From positions 1-64,000 of the forward strand of contig JAJFKU010000045.1 of the NCBI GenBank assembly GCA_021773035.1: a stretch of 64,000 nt of DNA. The letters run 5' to 3'. Made by a program: the position numbers and the translations under genes. Origin of the DNA: Woeseiaceae bacterium (lineage in GTDB: Bacteria > Pseudomonadota > Gammaproteobacteria > Steroidobacterales > Woeseiaceae). How positions within the stretch are numbered: the stretch's first letter is position 1; the number at the start of each line of letters is the position of its first letter. The notes below the pieces were generated by a model. It made no database searches. It saw only the letters and a list, made by a program, of their open reading frames with translations, and was not told the DNA's origin. Positions 53,147 through 62,030 of the stretch are shown in pieces.

Positions 53147-53908
53147 ATGAGCAGCGGTCAATCAGTTCGTGCACAGGTTTCGGATGCAGAGTGGCAGGTC
53201 AGAATGGATCTTGCGGCCTGTTATCGGGCGATTGCGATGTACGGTTGGGACGACCTGGTTTTCACGCATGTGTCGGCGCGGGTCCCGGGTCCCGAAGACC
53301 ATTTTCTTATCAATGCCTACGGCATGATGTTTGAGGAAATCACGGCCAGCAGTCTGGTTAAAGTCGATCGCCACGGCGATAAGGTTCTCGATTCACCGCA
53401 TTTGCTAAACCCGGCGGGCTTCGTCATCCACAGCGCGGTTCACGAGGCGCGGCATGACGCGGGTTGTGTGTTGCACACGCACACCAGGGCGAGCATAGCG
53501 GTATCGGCACAGGCGGAGGGCCTGCTGCCAATTTCTCAGACCGCGCTGTTTCCTTACGCGACATTGGCGTATCACAATTACGAGGGTGTCGCGCTCAACG
53601 ACGCCGAGAAACCGCGCCTGGTTGCGGATCTCGGCAACAACAACGCGATGATACTGCGCAATCACGGTTTGCTAAGCACGGGCGAGACGATAGCCGATGC
53701 TTTTCTTCTGATGTACGTACTCGAAACGGCTTGCCAGATTCAGATCATGGCGCAGTCCGGTGGCGGTGAGCTCATTCAGGTCGCGCCGCCGATCGTAGCG
53801 GGTATCCAGGCACAGGCGGAGCAGGTTACCAAAGGCCTGGGTGGCGCACTTGTCTGGCCGGGCCTGCTGCGAAAACTGGATCGTCGCGACGCTTCCTTTC
53901 GCGACTAG
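53147..53908 (+). CDS. Class II aldolase/adducin family protein
   Basis: The 253-residue protein has the aldolase_II zinc-site motif GCVLHTHTRASIAVSA (two of the histidine ligands) and a downstream RNHGLLSTGETIADAF with the third histidine, and FTHVSARVPGPEDHFLINAYG near the start. The family covers fuculose/rhamnulose phosphate aldolases and many uncharacterised members; this one is not assignable. Convergent with ilvA, 3 bp between stops. Confidence 0.88.
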   Translation: MSSGQSVRAQVSDAEWQVRMDLAACYRAIAMYGWDDLVFTHVSARVPGPEDHFLINAYGMMFEEITASSLVKVDRHGDKVLDSPHLLNPAGFVIHSAVHEARHDAGCVLHTHTRASIAVSAQAEGLLPISQTALFPYATLAYHNYEGVALNDAEKPRLVADLGNNNAMILRNHGLLSTGETIADAFLLMYVLETACQIQIMAQSGGGELIQVAPPIVAGIQAQAEQVTKGLGGALVWPGLLRKLDRRDASFRD

Positions 53909-53911
53909 TAT

Positions 53912-55426
53912 TTACGACAGGAATATTGCGTAAGCGGGGTTGCCGCTTTCTTCCCAATGCGCGTAGCCGAGCTTCGACAAGTGTTGCTCGAGTTCTTCCG
54001 TTTCCGCCTGCGGTACATCGATGCCAGCGAGAACGCGCCCGTGATCGGAGCCGTGATTGCGATAGTGAAAGAGTGTGATGTTCCAGTCTGTGCCGATGGC
54101 ATTCAGGAAGTCCAGCAGCGCTCCGGGACGTTCCGGAAACTCGAAACGAAACAGTCGTTCGTTCTGCACTTCCGCCGATCTCCCACCGACCATATGGCGT
54201 ACGTGCAGTTTTGCCATCTCATTGTCGCTGAGATCGACTACTGGAAAATTCGCCGCTGTCAGTTCCGCGAGCAGCTTGTCGCTCTCCCGGTGATCCGACA
54301 GTTGTATTCCGACAAAGATATGCGCTTGCTTGGCGTCCGTGTAGCGGTAGTTAAACTCCGTAATGCCACGACGTCCCAGAACTTCGCAGAAGTGCCGAAA
54401 GCTCCCGGGTTGCTCCGGAATTTCCACGGCGATGAGCATCTCGGTCTGGTCACCGATTGCGGCTCGTTCCGCGATGTGGCGGAGGCGGTCGAAATTGACA
54501 TTGGCTCCACAATTGATCGTGACCAGAGTCTTGTCATGCAGGGCGTTTTCGGCGATGTACTTTTTGGCACCGGCTACAGCCAGGCCCCCGGCAGGTTCGA
54601 CAATGGAGCGAGTGTCTTCGAATATGTCACGAATCGCCGCGCAGCATTGATCGGTGTTAACCGTGACGATTTCGTCGACATACTCCTGGCAGAGTCGGAA
54701 AGTCTCGTCGCCGACCCGACGCACCGCCACACCGTCGGCGAAAATACCGACGTGCTCAAGCGACACGGGTTCACCGGCGGCCAGTGAATCGCGCATGGCC
54801 GCCGAATCGTCTGGTTCAACGCCAATGATGCGGATTTCCGGGCGCTGCAGCTTGATGCAAGCGGCGATACCCGCGATTAGCCCGCCGCCGCCGATCGGTA
54901 CGAATATGGCGTCAATGCCGCTTTTGGCTTGCTTGAGAATCTCGGCCCCGATCGTGCCCTGGCCCGCGATTACGGCGGGATCGTCGAACGGGTGTATAAA
55001 GATCAGCGACTCCCGAGCCTCCAGGATCCGCGCATGTGCGTAGGCATCGTCATAAGCATCACCCCTTAGTACGACCTCGGCGCCAAGGGTGCGCACGGCA
55101 TCCACCTTGATGCTCGGCGTGGTTACCGGCATGACAACCACCGCGCGTACACCGCGTTTCCTTGCAGCCAGCGCCACGCCCTGCGCATGATTCCCGGCGG
55201 AACTGCAGATCACGCCGTTGACCAGATCGCTGTCGTCGATGCTGGCAATCTTGTTGTAGGCGCCGCGTAATTTGAACGAGAACACAGGCTGCAGGTCTTC
55301 GCGCTTCAACAGGATGTTATTGCCAAGTTTTGCGGAGAGGTTCTTTGCATGTTCGAGCGGCGACTCGATGGCGACATCGTAGACCTTCGCCTCGCGAATC
55401 AAATCAAGGTAGTTGCGCTTGTTCAT
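53912..55426 (-). CDS. ilvA: Threonine dehydratase (biosynthetic)
   Basis: PLP-dependent deamination of threonine to 2-oxobutyrate, first step to isoleucine. The 504-residue protein has the catalytic lysine in VFSFKLRGAYNKI, ICSSAGNHAQGVALAA, IFVPIGGGGLIAGIAA, and two C-terminal ACT-like regulatory domains (EQPGSFRHFCEVLGRRGITE; ERPGALLDFLNAIG) that mark the feedback-inhibited biosynthetic type. ATG 55426 (MNKRNYLDLIREAKVYD) fits the family start; an ATG at 55480 is possible. Confidence 0.94.
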   Translation of the reverse strand: MNKRNYLDLIREAKVYDVAIESPLEHAKNLSAKLGNNILLKREDLQPVFSFKLRGAYNKIASIDDSDLVNGVICSSAGNHAQGVALAARKRGVRAVVVMPVTTPSIKVDAVRTLGAEVVLRGDAYDDAYAHARILEARESLIFIHPFDDPAVIAGQGTIGAEILKQAKSGIDAIFVPIGGGGLIAGIAACIKLQRPEIRIIGVEPDDSAAMRDSLAAGEPVSLEHVGIFADGVAVRRVGDETFRLCQEYVDEIVTVNTDQCCAAIRDIFEDTRSIVEPAGGLAVAGAKKYIAENALHDKTLVTINCGANVNFDRLRHIAERAAIGDQTEMLIAVEIPEQPGSFRHFCEVLGRRGITEFNYRYTDAKQAHIFVGIQLSDHRESDKLLAELTAANFPVVDLSDNEMAKLHVRHMVGGRSAEVQNERLFRFEFPERPGALLDFLNAIGTDWNITLFHYRNHGSDHGRVLAGIDVPQAETEELEQHLSKLGYAHWEESGNPAYAIFLS

Positions 55427-55531
55427 CACGCGGTTATCGCATACACGGCTGTCGTCCGCAAAGCTAACATTGGTAATCATCGTTCCGGCCTTCCATAATG
55501 AGATTTCCCTTGTTGCCGTCGGAGTAACCTG

Positions 55532-56872
55532 TTGAGCAAGCTTCTCTTAACCAATGCGCGCCTCGTGAATGAGGGAGAAACCCGCGACGCGGACGTACTG
55601 ATCGATGGTGAACGGATTCGTCAGATCGCTGCTTCGATCTCGGTGCCCGATGGCGCGCGCGTTATCGATCTCGCCGGTAAATACCTGCTGCCGGGGATGA
55701 TCGACGATCAGGTGCATTTTCGGGAGCCCGGTCTAACCCACAAAGGTGACCTGGCGACCGAGTCAGCCGCTGCCGTTGCCGGCGGTATCACAAGCTTTAT
55801 GGACATGCCGAACGTCAATCCGCTGACAACGACGAGGGCCGCAATGCGTGATAAGTACGCCATTGCGGAAAAGCGCTGTAGCGCGAATTACGGCTTTCAC
55901 TTTGGTGCGACGAACAGCAATATCGAAGAGATAAAGGCCTTACAGGTCGGCGAGGCGGCGGGTATCAAGGCGTTTATGGGGGCGTCGACGGGTGACATGC
56001 TGGTCGATGATCCTGCGGCGCTGGAACTGCTTTTCGAACATGCCCCGATCATCGTGCTGACCCACTGCGAGGATTCGCCGACCATCTGGGACAACGAGGC
56101 GAAAGCGCGTGCGAAATACGGCGACGATGTACCGCTTAGCGAGCACCCGTCGATTCGCTCGGCCGAGGCGTGCCTGGCGTCGTCAAGCTATGCCGTCGAC
56201 CTCGCGAGCCGCCACGACGCGCTGCTGCATGTCCTGCATTTGACCACGGCGATCGAGATGGGCCTGTTTTCCACAGCGCATCGTTCGAAAAAGCGTATTA
56301 CCGCGGAGGTTTGTGTGCATCACCTGTGGTTTGACGAATCCCGCTACGAGGAGCTCGGCACCGCGATCAAGTGCAATCCGGCCATCAAACGCCGCGAGGA
56401 CCGGGAAGCGCTGATTGCGGCGTTGAACGATCAACGGATCGATGTCATTGCGACGGACCATGCGCCGCACCTGGCCAGCGAGAAGGCGGCGAGCTATTTT
56501 AAATCGCCCGCTGGACTGCCACTGGTTCAACATGCCCTGCTGACCTTATTCGATCTGGCGATGAGCGGTCAGTTAAACGTTGAGCTGATCGTCGAGCGGG
56601 CCTGCCACGCACCGGCCGACATCTTTGGCATAGAGGACCGGGGTTATGTAAGAGAGGACTGGTATGCGGACCTGGTCATCGTCGATCCCGACAGGCCGTA
56701 TCGGGTCGAGCCCACCAATCTGCTCGCCAAGTGCCAGTGGTCACCCTTTGAAGGCCATGAGTTTTCCTCCACGATCGACACGACGATCGTCAACGGAAAG
56801 ATCGTATATGGAGACGGCAAGCTCAGCGGAGATATCGTTGGTCAAAAGCTGGTTTGCGGGCGCGCTCGTTAG
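55532..56872 (+). CDS. pyrC: Dihydroorotase
   Basis: Ring closure of carbamoyl aspartate in pyrimidine synthesis; amidohydrolase fold. The 446-residue protein has MIDDQVHFREPGLTHKGD, GITSFMDMPNVNPLTT, GIKAFMGASTGDM, HCEDSP, HVLHLTTAIEM and ATDHAPHLASEK. The first metal motif reads DDQVHF rather than the common DxHxHF; this Gln form is known from a dihydroorotase subgroup. The TTG at 55532 has GGAG 10 nt upstream. Allantoinase or dihydropyrimidinase is less likely given the REPG and metal residues. Confidence 0.88.
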   Translation: MSKLLLTNARLVNEGETRDADVLIDGERIRQIAASISVPDGARVIDLAGKYLLPGMIDDQVHFREPGLTHKGDLATESAAAVAGGITSFMDMPNVNPLTTTRAAMRDKYAIAEKRCSANYGFHFGATNSNIEEIKALQVGEAAGIKAFMGASTGDMLVDDPAALELLFEHAPIIVLTHCEDSPTIWDNEAKARAKYGDDVPLSEHPSIRSAEACLASSSYAVDLASRHDALLHVLHLTTAIEMGLFSTAHRSKKRITAEVCVHHLWFDESRYEELGTAIKCNPAIKRREDREALIAALNDQRIDVIATDHAPHLASEKAASYFKSPAGLPLVQHALLTLFDLAMSGQLNVELIVERACHAPADIFGIEDRGYVREDWYADLVIVDPDRPYRVEPTNLLAKCQWSPFEGHEFSSTIDTTIVNGKIVYGDGKLSGDIVGQKLVCGRAR

Positions 56873-56976
56873 CCGAGCGGAATTTGTTTACTTTCCCTGC
56901 GATCCCGTTATGCTAGCGCCAAATACGGGGTAGTTAGAGAGTGCCGGTTTATTGCAGTTCCTGGCGTGACCAAAGA

Positions 56977-58791
56977 ATGAAGCCAACAGATACTTCCAAC
57001 CCTGACTACTTCCATAAGGTAGTGGACTGCCAGCGCGGCTGTCCCGCACACACCGACGTCCCCGCCTATATCCGCATGATCGCGCAGGGGCAATTCTCCG
57101 ACGCCTATATGGAGAATCGAAAATCCAACGTCTTCCCCGGCATACTCGGCCGTGTCTGCGATCGCCCGTGTGAGCCCGCCTGTCGCCGTGGTCGTGTCGA
57201 GGAAAAACCGGTTGCCATTTGCCGCCTGAAGCGCGTTGCCGCCGATCATCGCGATGACATTACGGCGCGCCTGCCAAAAGCGCCAGACCAGAGTAACGGT
57301 AAAAAAGTCGCATTAATCGGTGCTGGCTGCGCATCCCTGACCGTCGCGAACGACCTCGCACCGCTTGGCTACGAAGTCACGATATTCGAAGCCCTGCAGA
57401 CAACAGGGGGACTGATGCGGACCAATATTCCGCAGTTCCGCCTGCCGCCCAAAGTGCTGGATGAGGAGATTGGCTACATTCTCGACATGAATGTCGATCT
57501 CAAACTGAATCACTCCATCGATAGCCTCAAAGGGCTGCTTGACGAAAACTTCGATGCGGTTTTCGTGGGTACCGGTGCGCCGCACGGCAAGAATCTCGAA
57601 ATTCCCGGCCGTTACGATTCGGAGAACATTCACATCGGTATCGACTGGCTGGAGTCGGTCGCGTTCGAGCACGTAAAGAGTATCGGCAAGCAGGTTCTGA
57701 TTATTGGCGTCGGCAATACCGCGATGGACTGCTGCAGGACGTCGCTGCGGCTGGGTGCGGAAGACGTCAAGGTTATGGCGAGGAAACCGCGCGGCTACTT
57801 CAAGGCGTCCGAATGGGAGCTTCAAGACGCCGAAGAAGAGAATGTTGAAATCCTTATCAATCATTCGCCGAAAGAGTTCCTTATCGAGGACGGCAAGCTG
57901 GTCGGCATGAAGTTCGAGTTGATGGAGTACAACATCGACGAGAACGGCCGTATCGATCGCGGCACCGTCAGCGGCGAGAAGATCATCCCCTGCGATGATG
58001 TCGTGTTGGCGATCGGACAGGACAATGCGTTTCCGTGGATAGAGCGGGATATTGGCATCGAGTTCAACGAGTGGGATTGCCCCATCGTCGATGAGACCAC
58101 GATGATGTGCGGCCGCGAAGGTGTGTTCTTTGGCGGTGACTCGGCGTTTGGGCCGAAGAATATCATCTGGGCTGTGGAGCACGGCCACCAGGCGGCCATC
58201 TCGATGCATCGCTATTGTCAGGGTGAAAGCATTAGCGACCGGTTGCCGGACGGGCTGAATCTGGCCAGCCAGAAAATGGGCATGCACGAATGGAGCTTCT
58301 CAAACGACTATGATGATGCATCGCGTCGACTGATGCCGCATGTCGATTTGAAAGAGCGCTTCAAACAGATCGATATCGAGGTGGAGCTGGGTTTTACAGC
58401 GGAACAGGCGGTGCAGGAAGTTGAGCGTTGCCTTAACTGCGATATTCAGACGGTCTTTACCGCGGATCTCTGTATCGAATGCGACGCCTGTATGGACATC
58501 TGCCCGGTCAATTGCCTGACGATTACCGAGAACGGTGAAGAAGACGAACTCAGAACGCGACTCCGTGCACCGGCCGAGAACCTCGAACAGGATTTATACG
58601 TCTCGGCCGATCTGCCACAGACCGGGCGCGTTATGGTGAAGGACGAGGATCTGTGCGTGCATTGCAGTCTGTGCGCCGAGCGCTGTCCGACCGGCGCCTG
58701 GGATATGCAGAAATCGACGATTCTAATCCCCTATGCAAAAGATGAACTTTCCGATGAACAGGTTCCGCTGGTGGCTGGTTCCAGCGCGTAG
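56977..58791 (+). CDS. korC: FAD/iron-sulfur NAD(P)H subunit of a 2-oxoacid oxidoreductase
   Basis: GltD-like oxidoreductase of 604 residues. N-terminal cysteine cluster (CQRGCPAHTDVPAYI; CDRPCEPACRRG), FAD site VALIGAGCASLTVANDLAPL, NAD(P) site VLIIGVGNTAMDCCRTSLRL, second FAD motif FFGGDSAFG, then two 4Fe-4S motifs at the C-terminus (CIECDACMDICPVNC and CVHCSLCAERCPTGAW). It forms one unit with the following alpha and beta genes, as in the three-subunit 2-oxoglutarate:NADP oxidoreductase described for Azoarcus; KorC symbol follows that case. ATG 56977 (MKPTDTSNPDYF) is chosen; an in-frame GTG at 56941 is possible. Confidence 0.83.
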   Translation: MKPTDTSNPDYFHKVVDCQRGCPAHTDVPAYIRMIAQGQFSDAYMENRKSNVFPGILGRVCDRPCEPACRRGRVEEKPVAICRLKRVAADHRDDITARLPKAPDQSNGKKVALIGAGCASLTVANDLAPLGYEVTIFEALQTTGGLMRTNIPQFRLPPKVLDEEIGYILDMNVDLKLNHSIDSLKGLLDENFDAVFVGTGAPHGKNLEIPGRYDSENIHIGIDWLESVAFEHVKSIGKQVLIIGVGNTAMDCCRTSLRLGAEDVKVMARKPRGYFKASEWELQDAEEENVEILINHSPKEFLIEDGKLVGMKFELMEYNIDENGRIDRGTVSGEKIIPCDDVVLAIGQDNAFPWIERDIGIEFNEWDCPIVDETTMMCGREGVFFGGDSAFGPKNIIWAVEHGHQAAISMHRYCQGESISDRLPDGLNLASQKMGMHEWSFSNDYDDASRRLMPHVDLKERFKQIDIEVELGFTAEQAVQEVERCLNCDIQTVFTADLCIECDACMDICPVNCLTITENGEEDELRTRLRAPAENLEQDLYVSADLPQTGRVMVKDEDLCVHCSLCAERCPTGAWDMQKSTILIPYAKDELSDEQVPLVAGSSA

Positions 58792-58801
58792 AAGGGCATA
58801 A

Positions 58802-60604
58802 GTGGCAACTGTAAACGACGTTGTGATCAAGATTGGCACCGTGAATGGCACGGGTTCCGCCAGCGCAAACGGCTTACTCCGCAAATCGATTTTTCGTATG
58901 GGCGTACCCGTTGTAGGGAAAAACTATTTTCCGTCCAATATCCAGGGTTTGCCGACCTGGTACGAGATACGCGTAACCGGCGATGGTTATCAGTCGCGTT
59001 CGAATCGTGTCGATGTCATGGTGGCGATGAATGCTCAGACCTACGCACGGGATATGGCGGACGTTGAGCCCGGTGGCTGGTTGATCTATGACTCGACCTG
59101 GCCGCGCAGCCAGTTACTCAATCGCGAAGACATAACGGTTATCGGCATTCCGTTCTCCCGATTGTGCAACGAGAACTTCGACGGCGCGCGCGCGCGGATC
59201 CTGATGAAGAACATCGCCTACGTTGGTGCGGTCGCAGCGTTGCTCGATATCGACCTGGACATCATCACGACTCTGCTTGAGGAAACGTTCGCGGCCAAGG
59301 CGCACCTGATCGAGTCGAACATGCAGGCGATTCGCCTCGGCTACGATTACGCAAAGGAAAACGTTTCGTGCCCGTTACCTATGCGTGTTGAGGCGATGGA
59401 TGAGACCTCGGGCAGTATCATCATCGATGGCAATACGGCAGCGGGGCTGGGTTGTATGTATGCCGGTGCGACGGTGGGCGCCTGGTATCCGATAACGCCG
59501 TCCACGTCACTTATGGATGCTTTCCGCAGCTTCTGTTCCCGTTACCGGGTTGACCCGCAAAGCGGTAAGCGGACCTACGCCATTATCCAGGCGGAAGACG
59601 AACTCGCGGCCATTGGCATGGTACTTGGCGCCGCATGGAACGGCGCGCGGTCATTCACGCCTACCAGCGGCCCAGGCATATCGCTGATGAGCGAGTTCAT
59701 CGGTTTTGCCTACTATGCCGAAATTCCAACCGTCATTTTCAACGTGCAGCGCACCGGGCCGTCGACCGGAATGCCAACTCGAACGCAACAGTGCGACATT
59801 ATTAGTTGCGCCTACGCGTCGCATGGCGATACAAAACACGTCTTGCTGTTTCCGGCAGACCCGTCCGAGTGTTTCCACACCGCTGTGAGCGCTTTCGATC
59901 TCGCGGAAAGGCTGCAGACGCCGGTGATGGTGATGTCGGATCTCGATATCGGCATGAACGACTGGATGATCCCGGAGCTCGAGTGGGATGAAAGCTATGT
60001 GCCCGATCGCGGCAAGGTGCTGGGCGCGGCGGAGCTCGAGGAAATGGACAAGTTTTATCGTTATCTCGATGTCGACGGCGACGGCATACCGTATCGCACG
60101 TTGCCCGGCGTGCACCCGAAGGGCTCGTACTTCACCCGCGGCTCCGGTCATACCAAACTCGGCGCCTATACCGAGGATTCCGCAGCCTATCAGGACGTCG
60201 TTGACCGCCTGCTGGTGAAGTGGGAAACGGCGCGCGGCCTTCTGCCAAAACCCGATATTCGCTATGCGAAGTTCAACAAAGCGGCTCTGATTACCATCGG
60301 TAGTGGCGACGGTGCGTGCAAAGAGGCGCTGGATCGATTAGCAGAACAGAATATCGGCCTGAACTATTGCAGGATCAAGGCGTTTCCGTTCGCGGCGGAA
60401 GTGCGTGAGTTCATCGAACAGCACGACGTAGTCTATGTTGTCGAACAGAATCGGGATGCACAGTTGCGCACCTTGCTGATCAACGATCTCGAAGCTGACC
60501 AGACGAAATTGGTCCGATTGCTACATTACAATGGCATGCCGATTAATGCAGGCTTTGTCGTCGACCGCGTGCTGGAAGAAATCGCAAAAGGACGGGCGGC
60601 CTGA
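58802..60604 (+). CDS. korA: 2-oxoacid oxidoreductase, fused gamma-alpha subunit
   Basis: The 600-residue protein has the gamma domain (about 1-190: IKIGTVNGTGSASANGLLRK) fused to the alpha/pyrimidine domain with GAWYPITPSTSLMDAF, QAEDELAAIGMVLGAAWNGA, SGPGISLMSEFIG and VFNVQRTGPSTGMPTRTQQ. The GTG at 58802 follows the previous stop by 10 bp with GAAGGG upstream. Substrate could be 2-oxoglutarate, pyruvate or another 2-oxoacid; this form most often acts on 2-oxoglutarate. It links CoA-dependent oxidation to the electron-transfer subunit. Confidence 0.9.
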   Translation: MATVNDVVIKIGTVNGTGSASANGLLRKSIFRMGVPVVGKNYFPSNIQGLPTWYEIRVTGDGYQSRSNRVDVMVAMNAQTYARDMADVEPGGWLIYDSTWPRSQLLNREDITVIGIPFSRLCNENFDGARARILMKNIAYVGAVAALLDIDLDIITTLLEETFAAKAHLIESNMQAIRLGYDYAKENVSCPLPMRVEAMDETSGSIIIDGNTAAGLGCMYAGATVGAWYPITPSTSLMDAFRSFCSRYRVDPQSGKRTYAIIQAEDELAAIGMVLGAAWNGARSFTPTSGPGISLMSEFIGFAYYAEIPTVIFNVQRTGPSTGMPTRTQQCDIISCAYASHGDTKHVLLFPADPSECFHTAVSAFDLAERLQTPVMVMSDLDIGMNDWMIPELEWDESYVPDRGKVLGAAELEEMDKFYRYLDVDGDGIPYRTLPGVHPKGSYFTRGSGHTKLGAYTEDSAAYQDVVDRLLVKWETARGLLPKPDIRYAKFNKAALITIGSGDGACKEALDRLAEQNIGLNYCRIKAFPFAAEVREFIEQHDVVYVVEQNRDAQLRTLLINDLEADQTKLVRLLHYNGMPINAGFVVDRVLEEIAKGRAA

Positions 60605-60618
60605 GCCGGGGAGTTCCA

Positions 60619-61674
60619 ATGAGTTTTATCGCGAAACCAAAAGTCTCACACCCGGGCATGCCGAAAAACAAGCTCGGTCTTACGTCACGCGACTATGAGG
60701 GTACCGTCTCTACGCTGTGTGCGGGTTGCGGTCATGACTCGGTGACGGCGGCGATCATCCAGGCGGTATTTGAACTGGGTATCGAACCGCATATGCTGGC
60801 GAAGATGAGTGGTATCGGCTGCTCTTCGAAAACACCGGCGTATTTTGTGAGCCAGTCGCATGGCTTCAATTCGGTGCATGGGCGGATGCCGTCGGTCACA
60901 ACCGGGGCGAATGCCGCAAACAGCGAACTGACCTACATCGGTGTTTCCGGCGATGGTGACTCGCTGTCCATTGGAGTAGGCCAGTTCGTGCATGCGATTC
61001 GTCGCAATCTGAACATGTGTTATGTAATCGAAAACAACGGCGTGTACGGCCTGACGAAAGGACAGTTTTCGGCCTCCGCGGACATCGGCAGCAAGCCGAA
61101 AAAAGGCGAGCCCAACCAGCAGGAACCCATCGATCCTGTGAGCACGGCTTTGAGTCTGGGCGCTACCTATATTGCGCGAAGTTTCTCCGGCGATAAGGAG
61201 CAGCTGGTGCCGCTGCTGAAGGGGGCTCTGATGCATCGTGGATTCGCACTGGTCGATATTGTCAGTCCATGCGTCACGTTCAACGACCACGAGGGATCGA
61301 CCAAGAGCTACGCGCATACGAGGCAGTTCTATCACCACGTTATCGACATAGACTATGTTCCGCCCGCTGAAGAAATAAAGGCGGCGTACGGGGAAGGTGA
61401 GGCAATGCCGATCGAGATGCACGATGGCAGCACGATTGTTCTGCGCAAGGTGGATAAAGACTACGATCTCACCAGTCGGGCATCGGCGTTCAAGTACCTG
61501 CGTGAGCACTTTAACGCCGGCGAAATCACGACGGGACTGTTGTACCTCGATGAATCCCGGGCTGAAATGCACGAATTGATGGGCAATATCGATACGCCGT
61601 TGTCGCATCTGCCACTTGACGGGCTGCACCCGGGTAGTGAAGAATTGAAGAAGCTGCAAAACCGCTACCGGTAG
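60619..61674 (+). CDS. korB: 2-oxoacid oxidoreductase, beta (TPP-binding) subunit
   Basis: The 351-residue protein binds thiamine diphosphate: GDGDSLSIGVGQFVHAIRRN, with NNGVYGLTKGQFSAS closing the magnesium site. Iron-sulfur ligands appear as LCAGCGHDSVTAAI and MSGIGCSSKTPAYF, and a further Cys lies in IVSPCVTFNDH. Together with the fused gamma-alpha subunit it forms the catalytic core. Fifteen bases separate the genes; GGGGAG precedes the ATG. Confidence 0.92.
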   Translation: MSFIAKPKVSHPGMPKNKLGLTSRDYEGTVSTLCAGCGHDSVTAAIIQAVFELGIEPHMLAKMSGIGCSSKTPAYFVSQSHGFNSVHGRMPSVTTGANAANSELTYIGVSGDGDSLSIGVGQFVHAIRRNLNMCYVIENNGVYGLTKGQFSASADIGSKPKKGEPNQQEPIDPVSTALSLGATYIARSFSGDKEQLVPLLKGALMHRGFALVDIVSPCVTFNDHEGSTKSYAHTRQFYHHVIDIDYVPPAEEIKAAYGEGEAMPIEMHDGSTIVLRKVDKDYDLTSRASAFKYLREHFNAGEITTGLLYLDESRAEMHELMGNIDTPLSHLPLDGLHPGSEELKKLQNRYR

Positions 61675-61719
61675 TTGCAGTCAAAAACGCGCGGGAAGAT
61701 GTCATTGCAGGAGTATGTG

Positions 61720-61967
61720 ATGAGTCGCTTCCGTGCAGTTCCCTACGAAGATCAAGCCGAAATCAATCTGTCACCCATGCTCGACGTGGTTTTCATCATG
61801 TTGATTTTTTCATTGTCGTTGCCACTTTCGTCGATGAAGAAGGCTTGTCAGTTACATTGCCGTCGGACATCGACGTTCTACCACCCGAGGTCGAGTCCAT
61901 CAGCGTTATCGTGGAGGCCGGTCGCAGTATCGGCATTGAAGTCGTCGCCATTACACGCGACGAGTGA
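61720..61967 (+). pseudogene. Decayed exbD/tolR-type gene (frameshift and internal deletion)
   Basis: The start at 61720 (MSRFRAVPYED) reads into AEINLSPMLDVVFIMLIF, the ExbD signature, with a good GGAG upstream. A run of six T residues at 61805-61810 then shifts the frame; with seven T residues it would continue FFIVVATFVDEEGLSVTLPS. That second frame goes on only to VESISVIVEAGRSIGIEVVA and a stop at 61967, joining the middle of ExbD to its C-terminal end without the roughly 45 residues normally between. No exbB or tonB adjoins. A sequencing error could explain the frame break but not the missing segment. Confidence 0.78.
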
Positions 61968-62030
61968 GCACAGACAGGTCGTGTTTGTTTCAGTTAGACT
62001 GCTGCTCAGGACCTTGACGGAGAACTAACG

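Noticed and set aside
57313..58287. A 324-codon open frame antisense to the FAD/Fe-S subunit gene
   Set aside because: No domain, no ribosome-binding site, full overlap with a clearly conserved sense gene.
60685..61659. A 324-codon open frame antisense to the beta subunit gene
   Set aside because: Same reasons: mirror frame of a conserved enzyme.
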